Positions 16,017 to 24,451 of a DNA stretch of 45,816 bases are shown here, in pieces. Position 1 is the first letter of the stretch; each line of letters opens with the position of its first letter. Under the pieces are notes generated by a model. The model made no database searches. It saw nothing but the letters and a program-made list of their open reading frames with translations, and had not been told where the DNA came from. Origin of the DNA: Pirellulaceae bacterium (lineage in GTDB: Bacteria > Planctomycetota > Planctomycetia > Pirellulales > Pirellulaceae); the NCBI GenBank assembly GCA_030748485.1, contig JASMLW010000161.1:1-45816 (forward strand), written 5' to 3'. A program made the translations under genes and the position numbers.

Positions 16017-17381
16017 TCACTCCCATTCGCCGAGGACAGCTTCGCGGCGAATGATCTCGGCGTTGCGGGCGACCTGCAGCGTGTAACCCCGGAACGGCAT
16101 CGCCTGCTTGGCGTCGCTGAGCGCCTGGTCGAGCGTCTTCTGGTCGATGATGCGAGTTTCATTAATGCGAATGAGCACGTCACCCTTTTCGACCTTCAGC
16201 CCGGCGGCGGGTGAATCGGCCACGACCGAGTCAACCTGGTAGCCCAAGGTGGCCGCTTTGCCGGTGACGCCAAAGTCGCCGTCGATCAAATCGGAATGTC
16301 GTCGCACGGCGACTTCTGCATTCCGCGCGACGGTGACGAACACTTTGTCGTCGCCAATATTTTGGCCGATGAGTGCGGTGAGTCCGTCGAAGTCGACGAC
16401 CAGTTTATCCGTGTAGCGGAATATCACGTCCCCGATTTCAAAACCGACTCGATCCGCGGCGCTGCCCGGATGCACGTACGTGATCATGCAGCCGAGCGGG
16501 TGGGTGTCGCCACCGACGCCGAGGAATGCACCACGGCGATAGTCGACCTTGGTGGCCGGCATCGCCTTCTTCAGCGCGGCTCCGGACTCAGGCGTGATTG
16601 CCGTGCCGTAGAGCCGCATGACCACGCAATTGCGGAACTTCAGTAGAGAGTCAAATGACTTGTCGGTGACGGGAACGTACTTGAGCTCCAGTTGAATGAG
16701 CGACGTAACCTTGGAGAGCGATTCGATGGCTCGGTCGCTCGCCGGGCACCGTTTGACAGCTACATACTCCAGATCCGGCAGATCTTCCAAGGGAACAAAC
16801 CACGAATCGTTAACCGCATCGCCGCTGAAAGCGACTTGCTTGAGGTCGATCAGGTACTCGATCGCCTGGATGTCGGCGTCGGCGCCCTTCCACGACTGAT
16901 CGATCTCGATGCTCGAAGCGGCGAGGCGGTTGTCAATTCTGGTCGTCATGAATTTGGCGCCGAGCGATTGCAGGCGGCCGATCGTGCGATGAGCTCGCTC
17001 GCGGCGCACGCTGGTGTACGATTTCGTCGCGATCGCCGCGACGATTCGCTCCGGCGACCGCGTCAGCCCTTCCAGCGCCGACGTCGCCGACACTCGCGCC
17101 GCGCCATCTTCCGACAGGGCGATTTCGTAGAGGACATAGACGCCTCGAGTTTTTGTCTCGCGATCGCCCTGCTCCACCGTCTTCACGACGACCGGGATCG
17201 CCGGCTGTCCGGCTGCGATGAGCGCTTGGGTCGCTCCGTCCCGCACGGCGAATTGGTCATGACCCAACTCGCTCGCCCACTGAATCAACTGTTGGCGAGG
17301 CGGTGGATTTTCTCCCTCCACCGCCGCGCATGTGGCGCTCGCCATGGTGAAGGCAATCAGAATGCACAGACGTCGCAACAT
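16017..17381 (-). CDS. Exported protein with repeat region and two PDZ domains, no protease domain
   Basis: The ATG at 17381 follows GGAG and begins a signal peptide (MLRRLCILIAFTMASATCAA), giving 454 residues. Residues 40-130 look like short alpha-helical (HEAT/ARM-like) repeats (ATQALIAAGQPAIPVVVKTV). Residues about 170-280 look like leucine-rich-repeat-type segments (LEDLPDLEYVAVKRCP, LIQLELKYVPVTD). Two PDZ domains follow: about 287-360 (GCMITYVHPGSAADRVGFEIGD) and about 380-440 (VVADSPAAGLKVEKGDVLIRI). No serine-protease triad is present, so this is not a DegP/HtrA protease. A scaffold or binding role in the periplasm is inferred. It lies downstream of the DUF4254 gene on the same strand, 318 bases away. 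Confidence 0.8.
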   Translation of the reverse strand: MLRRLCILIAFTMASATCAAVEGENPPPRQQLIQWASELGHDQFAVRDGATQALIAAGQPAIPVVVKTVEQGDRETKTRGVYVLYEIALSEDGAARVSATSALEGLTRSPERIVAAIATKSYTSVRRERAHRTIGRLQSLGAKFMTTRIDNRLAASSIEIDQSWKGADADIQAIEYLIDLKQVAFSGDAVNDSWFVPLEDLPDLEYVAVKRCPASDRAIESLSKVTSLIQLELKYVPVTDKSFDSLLKFRNCVVMRLYGTAITPESGAALKKAMPATKVDYRRGAFLGVGGDTHPLGCMITYVHPGSAADRVGFEIGDVIFRYTDKLVVDFDGLTALIGQNIGDDKVFVTVARNAEVAVRRHSDLIDGDFGVTGKAATLGYQVDSVVADSPAAGLKVEKGDVLIRINETRIIDQKTLDQALSDAKQAMPFRGYTLQVARNAEIIRREAVLGEWE

Positions 17382-17699
17382 TCGCACCGGCTCCGAGTTA
17401 CTTGAGTGTTCCATTTTTGCCGGAGTTCGCCCGCATTTCCAGGTGGATTCGGCAGCCGCTCCCAATGAAGCTCGAAATGGAACAACCCAGCGAATGGGGG
17501 AAGACAGTGCTCCCATGGACCAAGCGAACCCAGGAAGCGACCGCAACGAGACCGGAGACCGGCTAAATGTCTGCGATCTAATGGGTAATGACGAACGAAC
17601 GACCAATCGCCGTTGGCCGAGAGGAAATCGGAATGGCGAGCCAAAATAGGATGCGGATGATCGCCCGCGGTCCAATTCACTACGGGCGAGTTCCAATAG
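17382..17699. other. Intergenic region upstream of the PDZ protein
   Basis: There is no coding sequence I can support here; the minus-strand open frame is an upstream extension of the PDZ gene without a start signal. It probably contains that gene's promoter, which I could not pinpoint. Confidence 0.4.
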
Positions 17700-18296
17700 T
17701 CACGCCGGCTGTCTTTTGTAGAGATAGGGATTGAGCGTCGGGTCGTTGTACATTTTGAACTGGCGATAGGTCCGATGCCGTTTCCGTCCGGCTTGAATGT
17801 CCTGGAGCAGTTCGTTCAGCGAATTCGAAAGATCCTCGCGCTGAACCAGGCAGACATGCAACTTTTGGCGCACCGACTCGAGATGCTCCTCGTCGACATC
17901 CTCGCGCTGCAGTTGCTCGTCCATGTGGTAGATCCTCAACGCCAGAATCGACAATCGATCAATGGCGCTGCCCGGTGTCTCTGTGTTGAGCCGAGCATCC
18001 GGAGCCGTCTCGACTCGATCCTGCTCAAGTCGATTGGTGATCCAATCGTCCATCCGTTCGATCCAATCGTTCCGTTTCTGGTTCAGCCCGTCGATCGCTC
18101 GCTTGACCTGGGCGATGCGGGCGTCGGAAACGTCCACTGATCGAGCCACATCCTCTTCATGCCACAACTTGTAGTTGAAAGCGTGTTGCTCGCAGGCGAC
18201 TTGCAGGAGACCGTCGTAAGTGTTGTCGACCGGGTCGCGATGCCATCGCGCGACGGTCTCTTCTTGCATCTTGATGATTTCGTGAACATCGATCAT
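17700..18296 (-). CDS. DUF4254-family protein
   Basis: The ATG at 18296 follows GGAGG closely and gives 198 residues. The sequence contains FNYKLWHEEDVAR (about residues 41-53), then AIDGLNQKRNDWIERMDDWI (about 67-86). Both are hallmarks of DUF4254, an all-helical cytoplasmic family. The rest is also helical and charged. Its molecular role is unknown, although members are often found near glycan-synthesis genes. Here the neighbours are a divergent M28-like peptidase and a downstream PDZ protein, so context gives no clear job. Confidence 0.85.
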   Translation of the reverse strand: MIDVHEIIKMQEETVARWHRDPVDNTYDGLLQVACEQHAFNYKLWHEEDVARSVDVSDARIAQVKRAIDGLNQKRNDWIERMDDWITNRLEQDRVETAPDARLNTETPGSAIDRLSILALRIYHMDEQLQREDVDEEHLESVRQKLHVCLVQREDLSNSLNELLQDIQAGRKRHRTYRQFKMYNDPTLNPYLYKRQPA

Positions 18297-18537
18297 CACA
18301 TCCTCCAACGACCGGCGACAACCGGCGACAAGCGGTTTTCCTGCCCGATGTGCCCTGTGAATCAGGGCGAATTGCACAGGAAGTGTATGCGGAACGCCCG
18401 CGAATCGACAAGGGAGATTGCCCCTGGGCTGGTGATTTGCGCCCTCACACCCGGTGATTGATTCCGATTCTCGCCGGCGTTTCCTAGAATGAACCAGTTG
18501 CTAGAATGCGACATACGACTTCGGACGAGATCATGTA

Positions 18538-19548
18538 ATGGCGAATATGAATCGACAGAGCGTAGTGATCGGCCTGTGTCTGGTCGCGGCGATCGCGGTG
18601 ATCGGCGGCGTGATCGCTTACAACGGCGGCAACGACAACGAGGCGCAGGCGCAACGCGTCAAATCGCGACTCAAGCTGGCTGACATTCCCTTTGACGGCG
18701 CCCAGAGCATGAAGTTCCTCGAGAACATCTGTGCGATTGGCGGCCGGGTCAGCGGCACGCCCGGCATGGCGAAGCAACAGGAGCTCTTGAAGCGACACTT
18801 CACCGAATTGGGCGGAAAGGTCTCGCTGCAGTCGTTTCGAGTGCGACATCCAGAAACGGGATTCCCCGTGACGCTGGCCAACATGATCGTCGAATGGCAC
18901 CCGGAGCGCCAGGAGCGGATCCTGCTTTGCGCCCATTACGACACGCGGCCCTTCCCAGACAGAGATCGCCAGAACCCGCGGGGAATATTCATCGGCGCGA
19001 ACGACGGCGCCAGCGGGGTCGCCGTGCTCGCCGTGCTCGGCCAACAGATGGCGGACCTCCGCGGCAAGTACGGAGTCGACTTCGTCTTGTTCGACGGCGA
19101 GGAGTTGGTTTACGACAGCAATCGCGACGAGTACTTCTTGGGGTCGAGATACTTCGCCACGGAATACAAAAACAACCCCCCGCGGCACCGCTACAAATAC
19201 GCCGTCCTGCTCGACATGGTTGGCGACGCGGAGCTGCATCTCTATCAGGAGAAGCACAGCGTCCGCTGGCGCGATACGCGGCCGTTGACGTTCTCGATTT
19301 GGCGGAAGGCGAAAGAACTGGGCGTCCGCGAGTTCATCCCCCGCTCGCGACACGAAGTCCGCGACGACCATCTCATGCTGCATGACATCGCCAAGATTCC
19401 CACCTGTGACATCATCGATTTCGATTACCCGCGGCCCGGCCGGCTCTCTTATTGGCACACTCAACAAGACACGCCCGACAAGTGCTCGGCCCTGTCGCTC
19501 GCCAAAGTCGGCTGGGTTGTTTCCGAGTGGTTGAAGTCGGTCGAGTAA
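18538..19548 (+). CDS. M28-family metallopeptidase / glutaminyl cyclase-like protein
   Basis: This 336-residue protein has an N-terminal membrane anchor or signal (SVVIGLCLVAAIAVIGGVIA) and an exported M28 domain. Candidate zinc ligands are His133 in CAHYDTRP, Asp156 in GANDGASG, Glu188/Glu189 in FDGEE, the Asp in LLDMVGD, and a late His in SYWHTQQDTPDKC. The CIDFDYPRPG-like region is replaced by CDIIDFDYP before that His. This combination fits the branch of M28 that includes glutaminyl-peptide cyclotransferases. Whether it cyclises N-terminal Gln or cleaves peptides cannot be told from the sequence. The ATG at 18538 is preceded by no strong Shine-Dalgarno sequence; M4 is an alternative start. 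Confidence 0.85.
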   Translation: MANMNRQSVVIGLCLVAAIAVIGGVIAYNGGNDNEAQAQRVKSRLKLADIPFDGAQSMKFLENICAIGGRVSGTPGMAKQQELLKRHFTELGGKVSLQSFRVRHPETGFPVTLANMIVEWHPERQERILLCAHYDTRPFPDRDRQNPRGIFIGANDGASGVAVLAVLGQQMADLRGKYGVDFVLFDGEELVYDSNRDEYFLGSRYFATEYKNNPPRHRYKYAVLLDMVGDAELHLYQEKHSVRWRDTRPLTFSIWRKAKELGVREFIPRSRHEVRDDHLMLHDIAKIPTCDIIDFDYPRPGRLSYWHTQQDTPDKCSALSLAKVGWVVSEWLKSVE

Positions 19549-19706
19549 TCACCGCTCGCAAATCCGCTCGCGACTCGTCGAACTGAACCGCGACAGCAAA
19601 TCGGCCGCTCCCACATGACAGCTCAGCTCGGCGCACCGATAATGTGCGACTCGTGAGGCTGGCAGTCGGTCACACTTGTGCAACGCGCGGATCGCCGGAG
19701 AAACTC

Positions 19707-20768
19707 GTGGCTCAGTTCAATATCGCTGTCTATCCAGGTGACGGAATCGGAGCGGAAGTCATCGCCCAGGCTCTCCGCGTGCTCGCTTCGGTCGCCGAAC
19801 ATTCCGCGACCAGCTTCACCTACCATACGCTGGATTGGGGCGTCGCCCATTGGGAGCGACACGGAACGGTGGCGCCTCCCGACTTCATCAGTATTCTCCG
19901 ACCGTTCGATGCGATTCTTCTCGGAGCCGTGGGCTGGCCGGAGAAGATCCCCGATCACATCACACTGGCTCCTCTCGTCACGATACGCCAGACGTTCGAT
20001 CAATACGCCTGTGTCCGACCGTCTCGCCTCTACCCGGGAGTCCGCAGCCTGCTGGCGGACAAAGGGCCAGAAGATATTGACCTGGTTGTCATTCGTGAAA
20101 ACTCCGAAGGCGAATACACCGACAACGGCGGACGGTTCCGCAAGGGAACTCCGCTGGAAGTCGCCATCCAAACGGCCACCCATACGCGCCGCGGCGTCGA
20201 ACGGATCTTGAGGTACGGGTTTGAACTCGCTCGCAAACGCCGCCATCGACTGACAATGGTCACAAAGTCGAACGCTCAACGCTACAGCTACGTGATGTGG
20301 GACGAGATTCTCGAGGAGATCGCCCCCCAGTACTCGGACGTCGAATCAAGCCGCCAACACTGCGACGCGGCCGTGATGAACTTTGTCCGTTGCCCCGAAC
20401 AGTTCGATGTCGTCGTCGCATCCAACCTGTTCGGAGACCTGTTGACCGACCTCGGCGGAGCCATCGGCGGCGGTCTCGGTCTGGCTCCCAGCACCAACAC
20501 CAATCCCAGTCGAGAATTCCCGTCGATGTTCGAACCCGTTCACGGGTCGGCTCCGGACATCGCCGGTCACGGAATCTCCAACCCGATCGCCGCGATACTC
20601 AGCGCCGCCCTGATGCTCGACCACCTCCAACTCGACGAACACGCCGAACGCATCCGCGACGCCGTCGCCAATACGCTCGCCGCCGGTCACAAAACGCCAG
20701 ACCTCGGCGGTCAGCTGACCACCGAACAGATGGGAGAACGTGTCGTCGACGCGCTGCAATGGACCTGA
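19707..20768 (+). CDS. Isocitrate/isopropylmalate dehydrogenase family, D-malate/tartrate dehydrogenase-type
   Basis: The GTG at 19707, six bases after GGAG, begins VAQFNIAVYPGDGIGAEV at the usual start of this family and gives 353 residues, the normal length. It has the substrate loop near GWPEKIPDHITL, RENSEGEYTDNGG, KSNAQRYSY, the metal-binding Asp in SNLFGDLLTDLGG, and EPVHGSAPDIAG. The GWP..PDH segment is typical of D-malate/tartrate dehydrogenases rather than LeuB, though the exact substrate is uncertain. The enzyme would oxidatively decarboxylate a 2-hydroxy acid with NAD. It is a single gene that converges, three bases apart, on the small His-rich gene. Confidence 0.85.
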   Translation: MAQFNIAVYPGDGIGAEVIAQALRVLASVAEHSATSFTYHTLDWGVAHWERHGTVAPPDFISILRPFDAILLGAVGWPEKIPDHITLAPLVTIRQTFDQYACVRPSRLYPGVRSLLADKGPEDIDLVVIRENSEGEYTDNGGRFRKGTPLEVAIQTATHTRRGVERILRYGFELARKRRHRLTMVTKSNAQRYSYVMWDEILEEIAPQYSDVESSRQHCDAAVMNFVRCPEQFDVVVASNLFGDLLTDLGGAIGGGLGLAPSTNTNPSREFPSMFEPVHGSAPDIAGHGISNPIAAILSAALMLDHLQLDEHAERIRDAVANTLAAGHKTPDLGGQLTTEQMGERVVDALQWT

Positions 20769-20771
20769 CGA

Positions 20772-21122
20772 TCAGTGCGTGTGCTTGGTTTCGAAACCGT
20801 ACTTCTTCAACCAGGCTTCCATCTTGTGCGCGGACGAGTGCGTTTTCAGCGTCACGTTTCGCCACTTCGGGCAGCGGTACTGAACGTCGACGTGATCGTC
20901 GTGCTCGTGCTGCTTCACGTCGCAGCCGAGCCGCTTGAGAAAGTCGTGATTCGCCTTCGCCTCTTTCTCGTCCTTGAAGTGGACCGCCTTCCACGACGCC
21001 AATCGGAATGACACGACTTCCTTGTTAGCCGCCTCCGCCGGCGTCCACGACGCGCTGAGGGCGAACAAGACGAGGGCGAGCAGAGTTCGTTTCGTCAGGC
21101 AAGTCTTCGTCAGGCAAGTCAT
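20772..21122 (-). CDS. Small secreted His-rich protein of unknown function
   Basis: The ATG at 21122 follows AAGGAG by six bases. The 116-residue product has a signal peptide (TLLALVLFALSASWTPAEA) after an N-terminus with a TCLTK duplication, caused by a repeated CGTCAGGCAAGTC in the DNA. The mature part is basic and His-rich, with QHEHDDHVDV, one Cys pair (GCDV, RCPKW) and a C-terminal KHTH. Metal binding is plausible but not shown. It is preceded by an unusual 12-bp tandem repeat. Confidence 0.75.
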   Translation of the reverse strand: MTCLTKTCLTKRTLLALVLFALSASWTPAEAANKEVVSFRLASWKAVHFKDEKEAKANHDFLKRLGCDVKQHEHDDHVDVQYRCPKWRNVTLKTHSSAHKMEAWLKKYGFETKHTH

Positions 21123-21159
21123 CGTATGCTCCTTGAGCTGTCAGCAAATCGTCGCCAGC

Positions 21160-21231
21160 ATTGCTAGCGTCATTGCTAGCGACATTGCTAGCGACAATGC
21201 TAGCGTCAATGGAAGCGTCAGTGCAGGCGCT
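21160..21231. repeat. 12-bp tandem repeat, six units, with GCTAGC palindromes
   Basis: Units begin at 21160, 21172, 21184, 21196, 21208 and 21220. The first four contain ATTGCTAGCG or AATGCTAGCG, each with the 6-base palindrome GCTAGC; the last two are degenerate. The array starts 38 bases upstream of the His-rich gene on its promoter side. It could be a multi-site operator or a simple repeat. Confidence 0.9.
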
Positions 21232-21313
21232 GGTCGGTCCTTGGTATCGGCCCACGGGGTCGGTCTCTTGAGCCATCATATACTTTTCGCGCAAACAGGT
21301 CCGCTGGACGCTT

Positions 21314-21577
21314 TTACCCGCCACCCAAGGTGGGCAGGAAGTGCACTTCGTCGTCTGGGCCGACGCGGTGGAGGAGTCCGAGAGAGCTGAACGCACCGCC
21401 CACGACGACGGACATCCCCGGCCTCAATTCGCCGTTTTCGACAAACCGCTCTTTCGTGCCTGGAAACCGCCGCTCGAGGTCGTCCAGGACGGCGCGCACG
21501 TTGGATCCCTCGGCATCGACGGTTTCCGCGCCGCCGACAAGTTCGCGGACGGCGGGAGGGATGAACACGCGCGGCAT
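21314..21577 (-). CDS. MoaD/ThiS-family sulfur carrier protein
   Basis: This 87-residue protein begins MPRVFIPPAVRELVGG and contains ELRPGMSVVVGG and DDEVHFLPTLGG. It ends with a Gly-Gly-Gly tail, so the terminal glycine that is thiocarboxylated in MoaD-type sulfur carriers is available. Its start lies 19 bases after the stop of the molybdenum-subunit gene, on the same strand. This points to a MoaD role in molybdopterin assembly for the enzyme encoded upstream. The extra terminal Gly beyond the usual Gly-Gly is a small oddity. ThiS-like functions cannot be excluded, but the context favours molybdopterin. Confidence 0.85.
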   Translation of the reverse strand: MPRVFIPPAVRELVGGAETVDAEGSNVRAVLDDLERRFPGTKERFVENGELRPGMSVVVGGAFSSLGLLHRVGPDDEVHFLPTLGGG

Positions 21578-21596
21578 GGAGTCCGCTCCAACGCGG

Positions 21597-23867
21597 CTAC
21601 TTGCTTTGAATCGCCTTCAGAACTCGTGGCGGAGACATCGGCAGCGATTCGATCCGCACGCCGATCGCTTGGTAGATCGCGTTGGCGATCGCCGCGGGCG
21701 GTGGACAAATCGGGACTTCGCCAACGCCGCGGACGCCGTACGGATGAGCCGGGTCGGGCACTTCCACCAGGATCGTATCGATCATCGGCACGTCGTAGCA
21801 GGTCGGCATGCGGTAGTCGAGGTACGTCGGGTTTCGCATCTCACCTTCATCGTCGTACCAATACTCTTCGTTCAGGGCCCAGCCGATGCCTTGCACGGCT
21901 CCGCCTTGAATCTGGCCTTCGACGTAACTGGGGTGGATGGCGGTGCCGCAATCTTGCGAGGCCGTGTAGCGGAGTATCTGGACTTTGCCCGTATCGGGAT
22001 CGACTTCAACATCTACGCAGTGCGTGCCGAAGGCTCCGCCGGGGGATTCTTCACTCGCGGTCCCTTTGGCGACGACCGGGCCGCCGGTGGCGTTCAACTT
22101 GGCGGCTAGTTCCTTGAAGGTCAGCCGCTGGTCCGCCGGTCCGACCGCGGAGCCGTCTACGTACTTGACCGCGTCCGCTTCGACTTCCCACAGCATGGCG
22201 GCCCGCTCGATCAGTTGCTGTTGGATTTCGACAGCCGCTTTGACCGCCGCAATGCCGGTCGCAAAAGTAGTTCGACTTCCTCCCGTCACATCGGTGTATC
22301 CGATGCTGTCCGTGTCGGCGACGGTCGGAGTCACTTCCTCTGCGGTGATGCCTAGCGTTTCGGCCAGCTGCATCGAGATCGAGGTTCGCGTGCCGCCGAT
22401 GTCGGTCGACCCCTCGACCAGCGTGACCGTGCCATCCAGATTAACGGTGGCCGTGACGCTCGACTTCAATCCACAGTTGAACCAAAAGCCGGACGCGATG
22501 CCGCGCCCGCGATTCGGACCGCCCAGCGGCGATTGATAGTGTTCGCTTTGTCGAATCGCATCGACCGTCTCCTGCATACCGATGCGGGGAAAGACGGGGC
22601 CATCGACGCGGCGCGTGCCTTCCACGGCGGCGTTATTGATCCGAAACTCGGCGCTGTCGACCCCGAGTTGCTCGCAGATTTCATCGACGAGCGTTTCGGT
22701 GGCGAAGGCGACATGCGTCGATCCGGGCGCTCGATAGGCGTTGGTTCGCGGCTTGTTCACACAAACGTCAAACCCGTCGACGCGGGCGTTGGCGATGTTG
22801 TAGCACGAGAAGACGCACATGCACCCCGGCGCGATCGGCGATCCGGGAAAGCCGCCGGCTTCGAACGCCAACCAGGCCTCGCCAGCGACCAGCTTGCCGT
22901 CCTTCGTCGCTCCCAGCTTGACTTTCATATACGAACCGGGCGTCGGTCCGGTCGCTTCGAAGACATCGTTGCGGCCCATCACGATCTTCACCGGCCGCCC
23001 TGTCTTTTTCGACAGCATCGCGGCGACGGGTGGGAGATAGACTGAGATCTTGCCGCCAAACCCGCCGCCGATTTCCATCGGCGTCACTTTGACACTGGAA
23101 ACGGGGATCCTCAGCAATTCGGCCGTTTGTTGGCGAGCCGTGAACGATCCCTGTGTGCTCATCCAAACGGAGACTTTGCCGTCGGCGTTCCAAAAAGCCG
23201 TCGCGTTGTGCGGTTCGATGTAACCCTGGTGGACGGTTGTCGTTTCAAACTCGCGCTCGACAACGATGTCGGCGTCGGCGAAGCCCTGTGCGGTGTCGCC
23301 CATTTCAAAACAGAAGTGCTTGGCGATATTGGTCGGCTTCGAACTATCGTCGCTGGCGGGGTGACTGCCCAGCGACTCCGTGCGGACATCGTCGTTGAGC
23401 ACAGGCGCGCCGTCCTCCATCGCTTTGCGAATGCAGGTGACCGCCGGCAAGACTTCGTATTGAATCTCAATCAAACCGACCGCTTCTTGAGCGATGTGAA
23501 TGTTATCGGCGGCGACGGCCGCGATAGCGTGGCCCTTGTAGAGGACCTTGTCGGCGGCCAACACGTTGGCGGCGAGGTGTCGCATGTTGACCGCGCCTTC
23601 ACCGAGTTCGACGGTGCGGTCGCCTTGTTCGGGCATGTCGGCTGAGGTGACCACAGCGCGAACACCCGCCAGCGCGGCGGCCTTGGACGTATCGATGCTG
23701 ACGATTTTGGCGTGAGCGTGCGGGCTTCGCAGCATGGCTCCGGCCAGCATGCCGGTCAGATTGAGATCGGCGCCGAAGAGCGCCCGGCCGGTGACCTTAT
23801 CCACGCCGTCATGGCGGACGGGTCGAGTTCCGATAACTTTGTAATTGGGCTTATCAGCAGTCGCCAT
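21597..23867 (-). CDS. Xanthine dehydrogenase-family molybdenum-binding subunit
   Basis: This 756-residue subunit starts MATADKPNYKVIG and has the N-terminal a/b hammerhead (GRALFGADLNLTG). It then shows QGYIEPHNATAFW, EIGGGFGGK, NAYRAPGSTHVAF, EGQIQGGAVQGIGWAL and, near the C-terminus, GVRGVGEVP with the catalytic Glu of the GVGE motif. It carries the Mo-cofactor of a molybdenum hydroxylase that would oxidise a heteroaromatic or aldehyde substrate. The substrate cannot be read from sequence. It lies between the 2Fe-2S gene (44 bases upstream) and the MoaD gene. Confidence 0.9.
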   Translation of the reverse strand: MATADKPNYKVIGTRPVRHDGVDKVTGRALFGADLNLTGMLAGAMLRSPHAHAKIVSIDTSKAAALAGVRAVVTSADMPEQGDRTVELGEGAVNMRHLAANVLAADKVLYKGHAIAAVAADNIHIAQEAVGLIEIQYEVLPAVTCIRKAMEDGAPVLNDDVRTESLGSHPASDDSSKPTNIAKHFCFEMGDTAQGFADADIVVEREFETTTVHQGYIEPHNATAFWNADGKVSVWMSTQGSFTARQQTAELLRIPVSSVKVTPMEIGGGFGGKISVYLPPVAAMLSKKTGRPVKIVMGRNDVFEATGPTPGSYMKVKLGATKDGKLVAGEAWLAFEAGGFPGSPIAPGCMCVFSCYNIANARVDGFDVCVNKPRTNAYRAPGSTHVAFATETLVDEICEQLGVDSAEFRINNAAVEGTRRVDGPVFPRIGMQETVDAIRQSEHYQSPLGGPNRGRGIASGFWFNCGLKSSVTATVNLDGTVTLVEGSTDIGGTRTSISMQLAETLGITAEEVTPTVADTDSIGYTDVTGGSRTTFATGIAAVKAAVEIQQQLIERAAMLWEVEADAVKYVDGSAVGPADQRLTFKELAAKLNATGGPVVAKGTASEESPGGAFGTHCVDVEVDPDTGKVQILRYTASQDCGTAIHPSYVEGQIQGGAVQGIGWALNEEYWYDDEGEMRNPTYLDYRMPTCYDVPMIDTILVEVPDPAHPYGVRGVGEVPICPPPAAIANAIYQAIGVRIESLPMSPPRVLKAIQSK

Positions 23868-23911
23868 AGTATTCTCACTCCCCTGGGGGCGGAGGTTTTA
23901 GCTGGTTGGTT

Positions 23912-24397
23912 TTAGCTGGTCGCCGCGGCCTTCCGTTCGGCTGCGTCTTGGACGGCGCGGACGATCTTGTCGTACCCCGTGCAACGGCACAGATTGCCCG
24001 CCAAAAAGATTCGAATCTCGTCTTCGGTTGGATGCGGGTTGGACTCCAGCAGCGCTTCGGTCTGCATGATCAGACCGGGCGTGCAGATGCCGCACTGCAA
24101 AGCGGCTCCTTCCAGAAACGCACTTTGAACTTCGTCGAGGTGCGAGCCGCAAGCGACGCCTTCGATCGTGCGGATCTCCGCGCCCTCGGCCTCGACCGCC
24201 AGCACCAGACAACTGACGACCGGCCGGCCATCGAGAATCACCGTACAGGCGCCGCAGTTGCCGTTGGAGCAGCCTTCTTTGGCGCCGGTCATGTCGAGGA
24301 TGTCACGCAGCGCCTCCAGCAGCGATTGCCGCGGCTCGCATAAGAACTCGACCGCGTCGCCGTTAATCGTGGCCGACACGATTCGTTTGCTCGACAT
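23912..24397 (-). CDS. 2Fe-2S subunit of a xanthine dehydrogenase-family enzyme
   Basis: This 161-residue protein has the plant-type ferredoxin cluster (EGCSNGNCGACTV plus Cys in VVSCLVL) and the second cluster (CGICTPG and NLCRCTGY). Length and order match CoxS/XdhC-type small subunits. It passes electrons between the Mo-cofactor and the FAD subunit. It follows the FAD subunit gene by 54 bases and precedes the Mo subunit by 44. Confidence 0.95.
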   Translation of the reverse strand: MSSKRIVSATINGDAVEFLCEPRQSLLEALRDILDMTGAKEGCSNGNCGACTVILDGRPVVSCLVLAVEAEGAEIRTIEGVACGSHLDEVQSAFLEGAALQCGICTPGLIMQTEALLESNPHPTEDEIRIFLAGNLCRCTGYDKIVRAVQDAAERKAAATS

Positions 24398-24451
24398 AGA
24401 AAACTCCGTGTTATCAAAACGATAGCGTTAGTAACCAACATTGCGGACCGG

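Noticed and set aside
16017-17381. DegP/HtrA protease
   Set aside because: PDZ domains are present but no catalytic His-Asp-Ser region can be found.
21025-21396. 123-residue minus-strand open frame with Asp-Ala-Ser repeats
   Set aside because: It overlaps both the His-rich gene and the MoaD gene in another frame, and its repeats come from the 12-bp tandem array.
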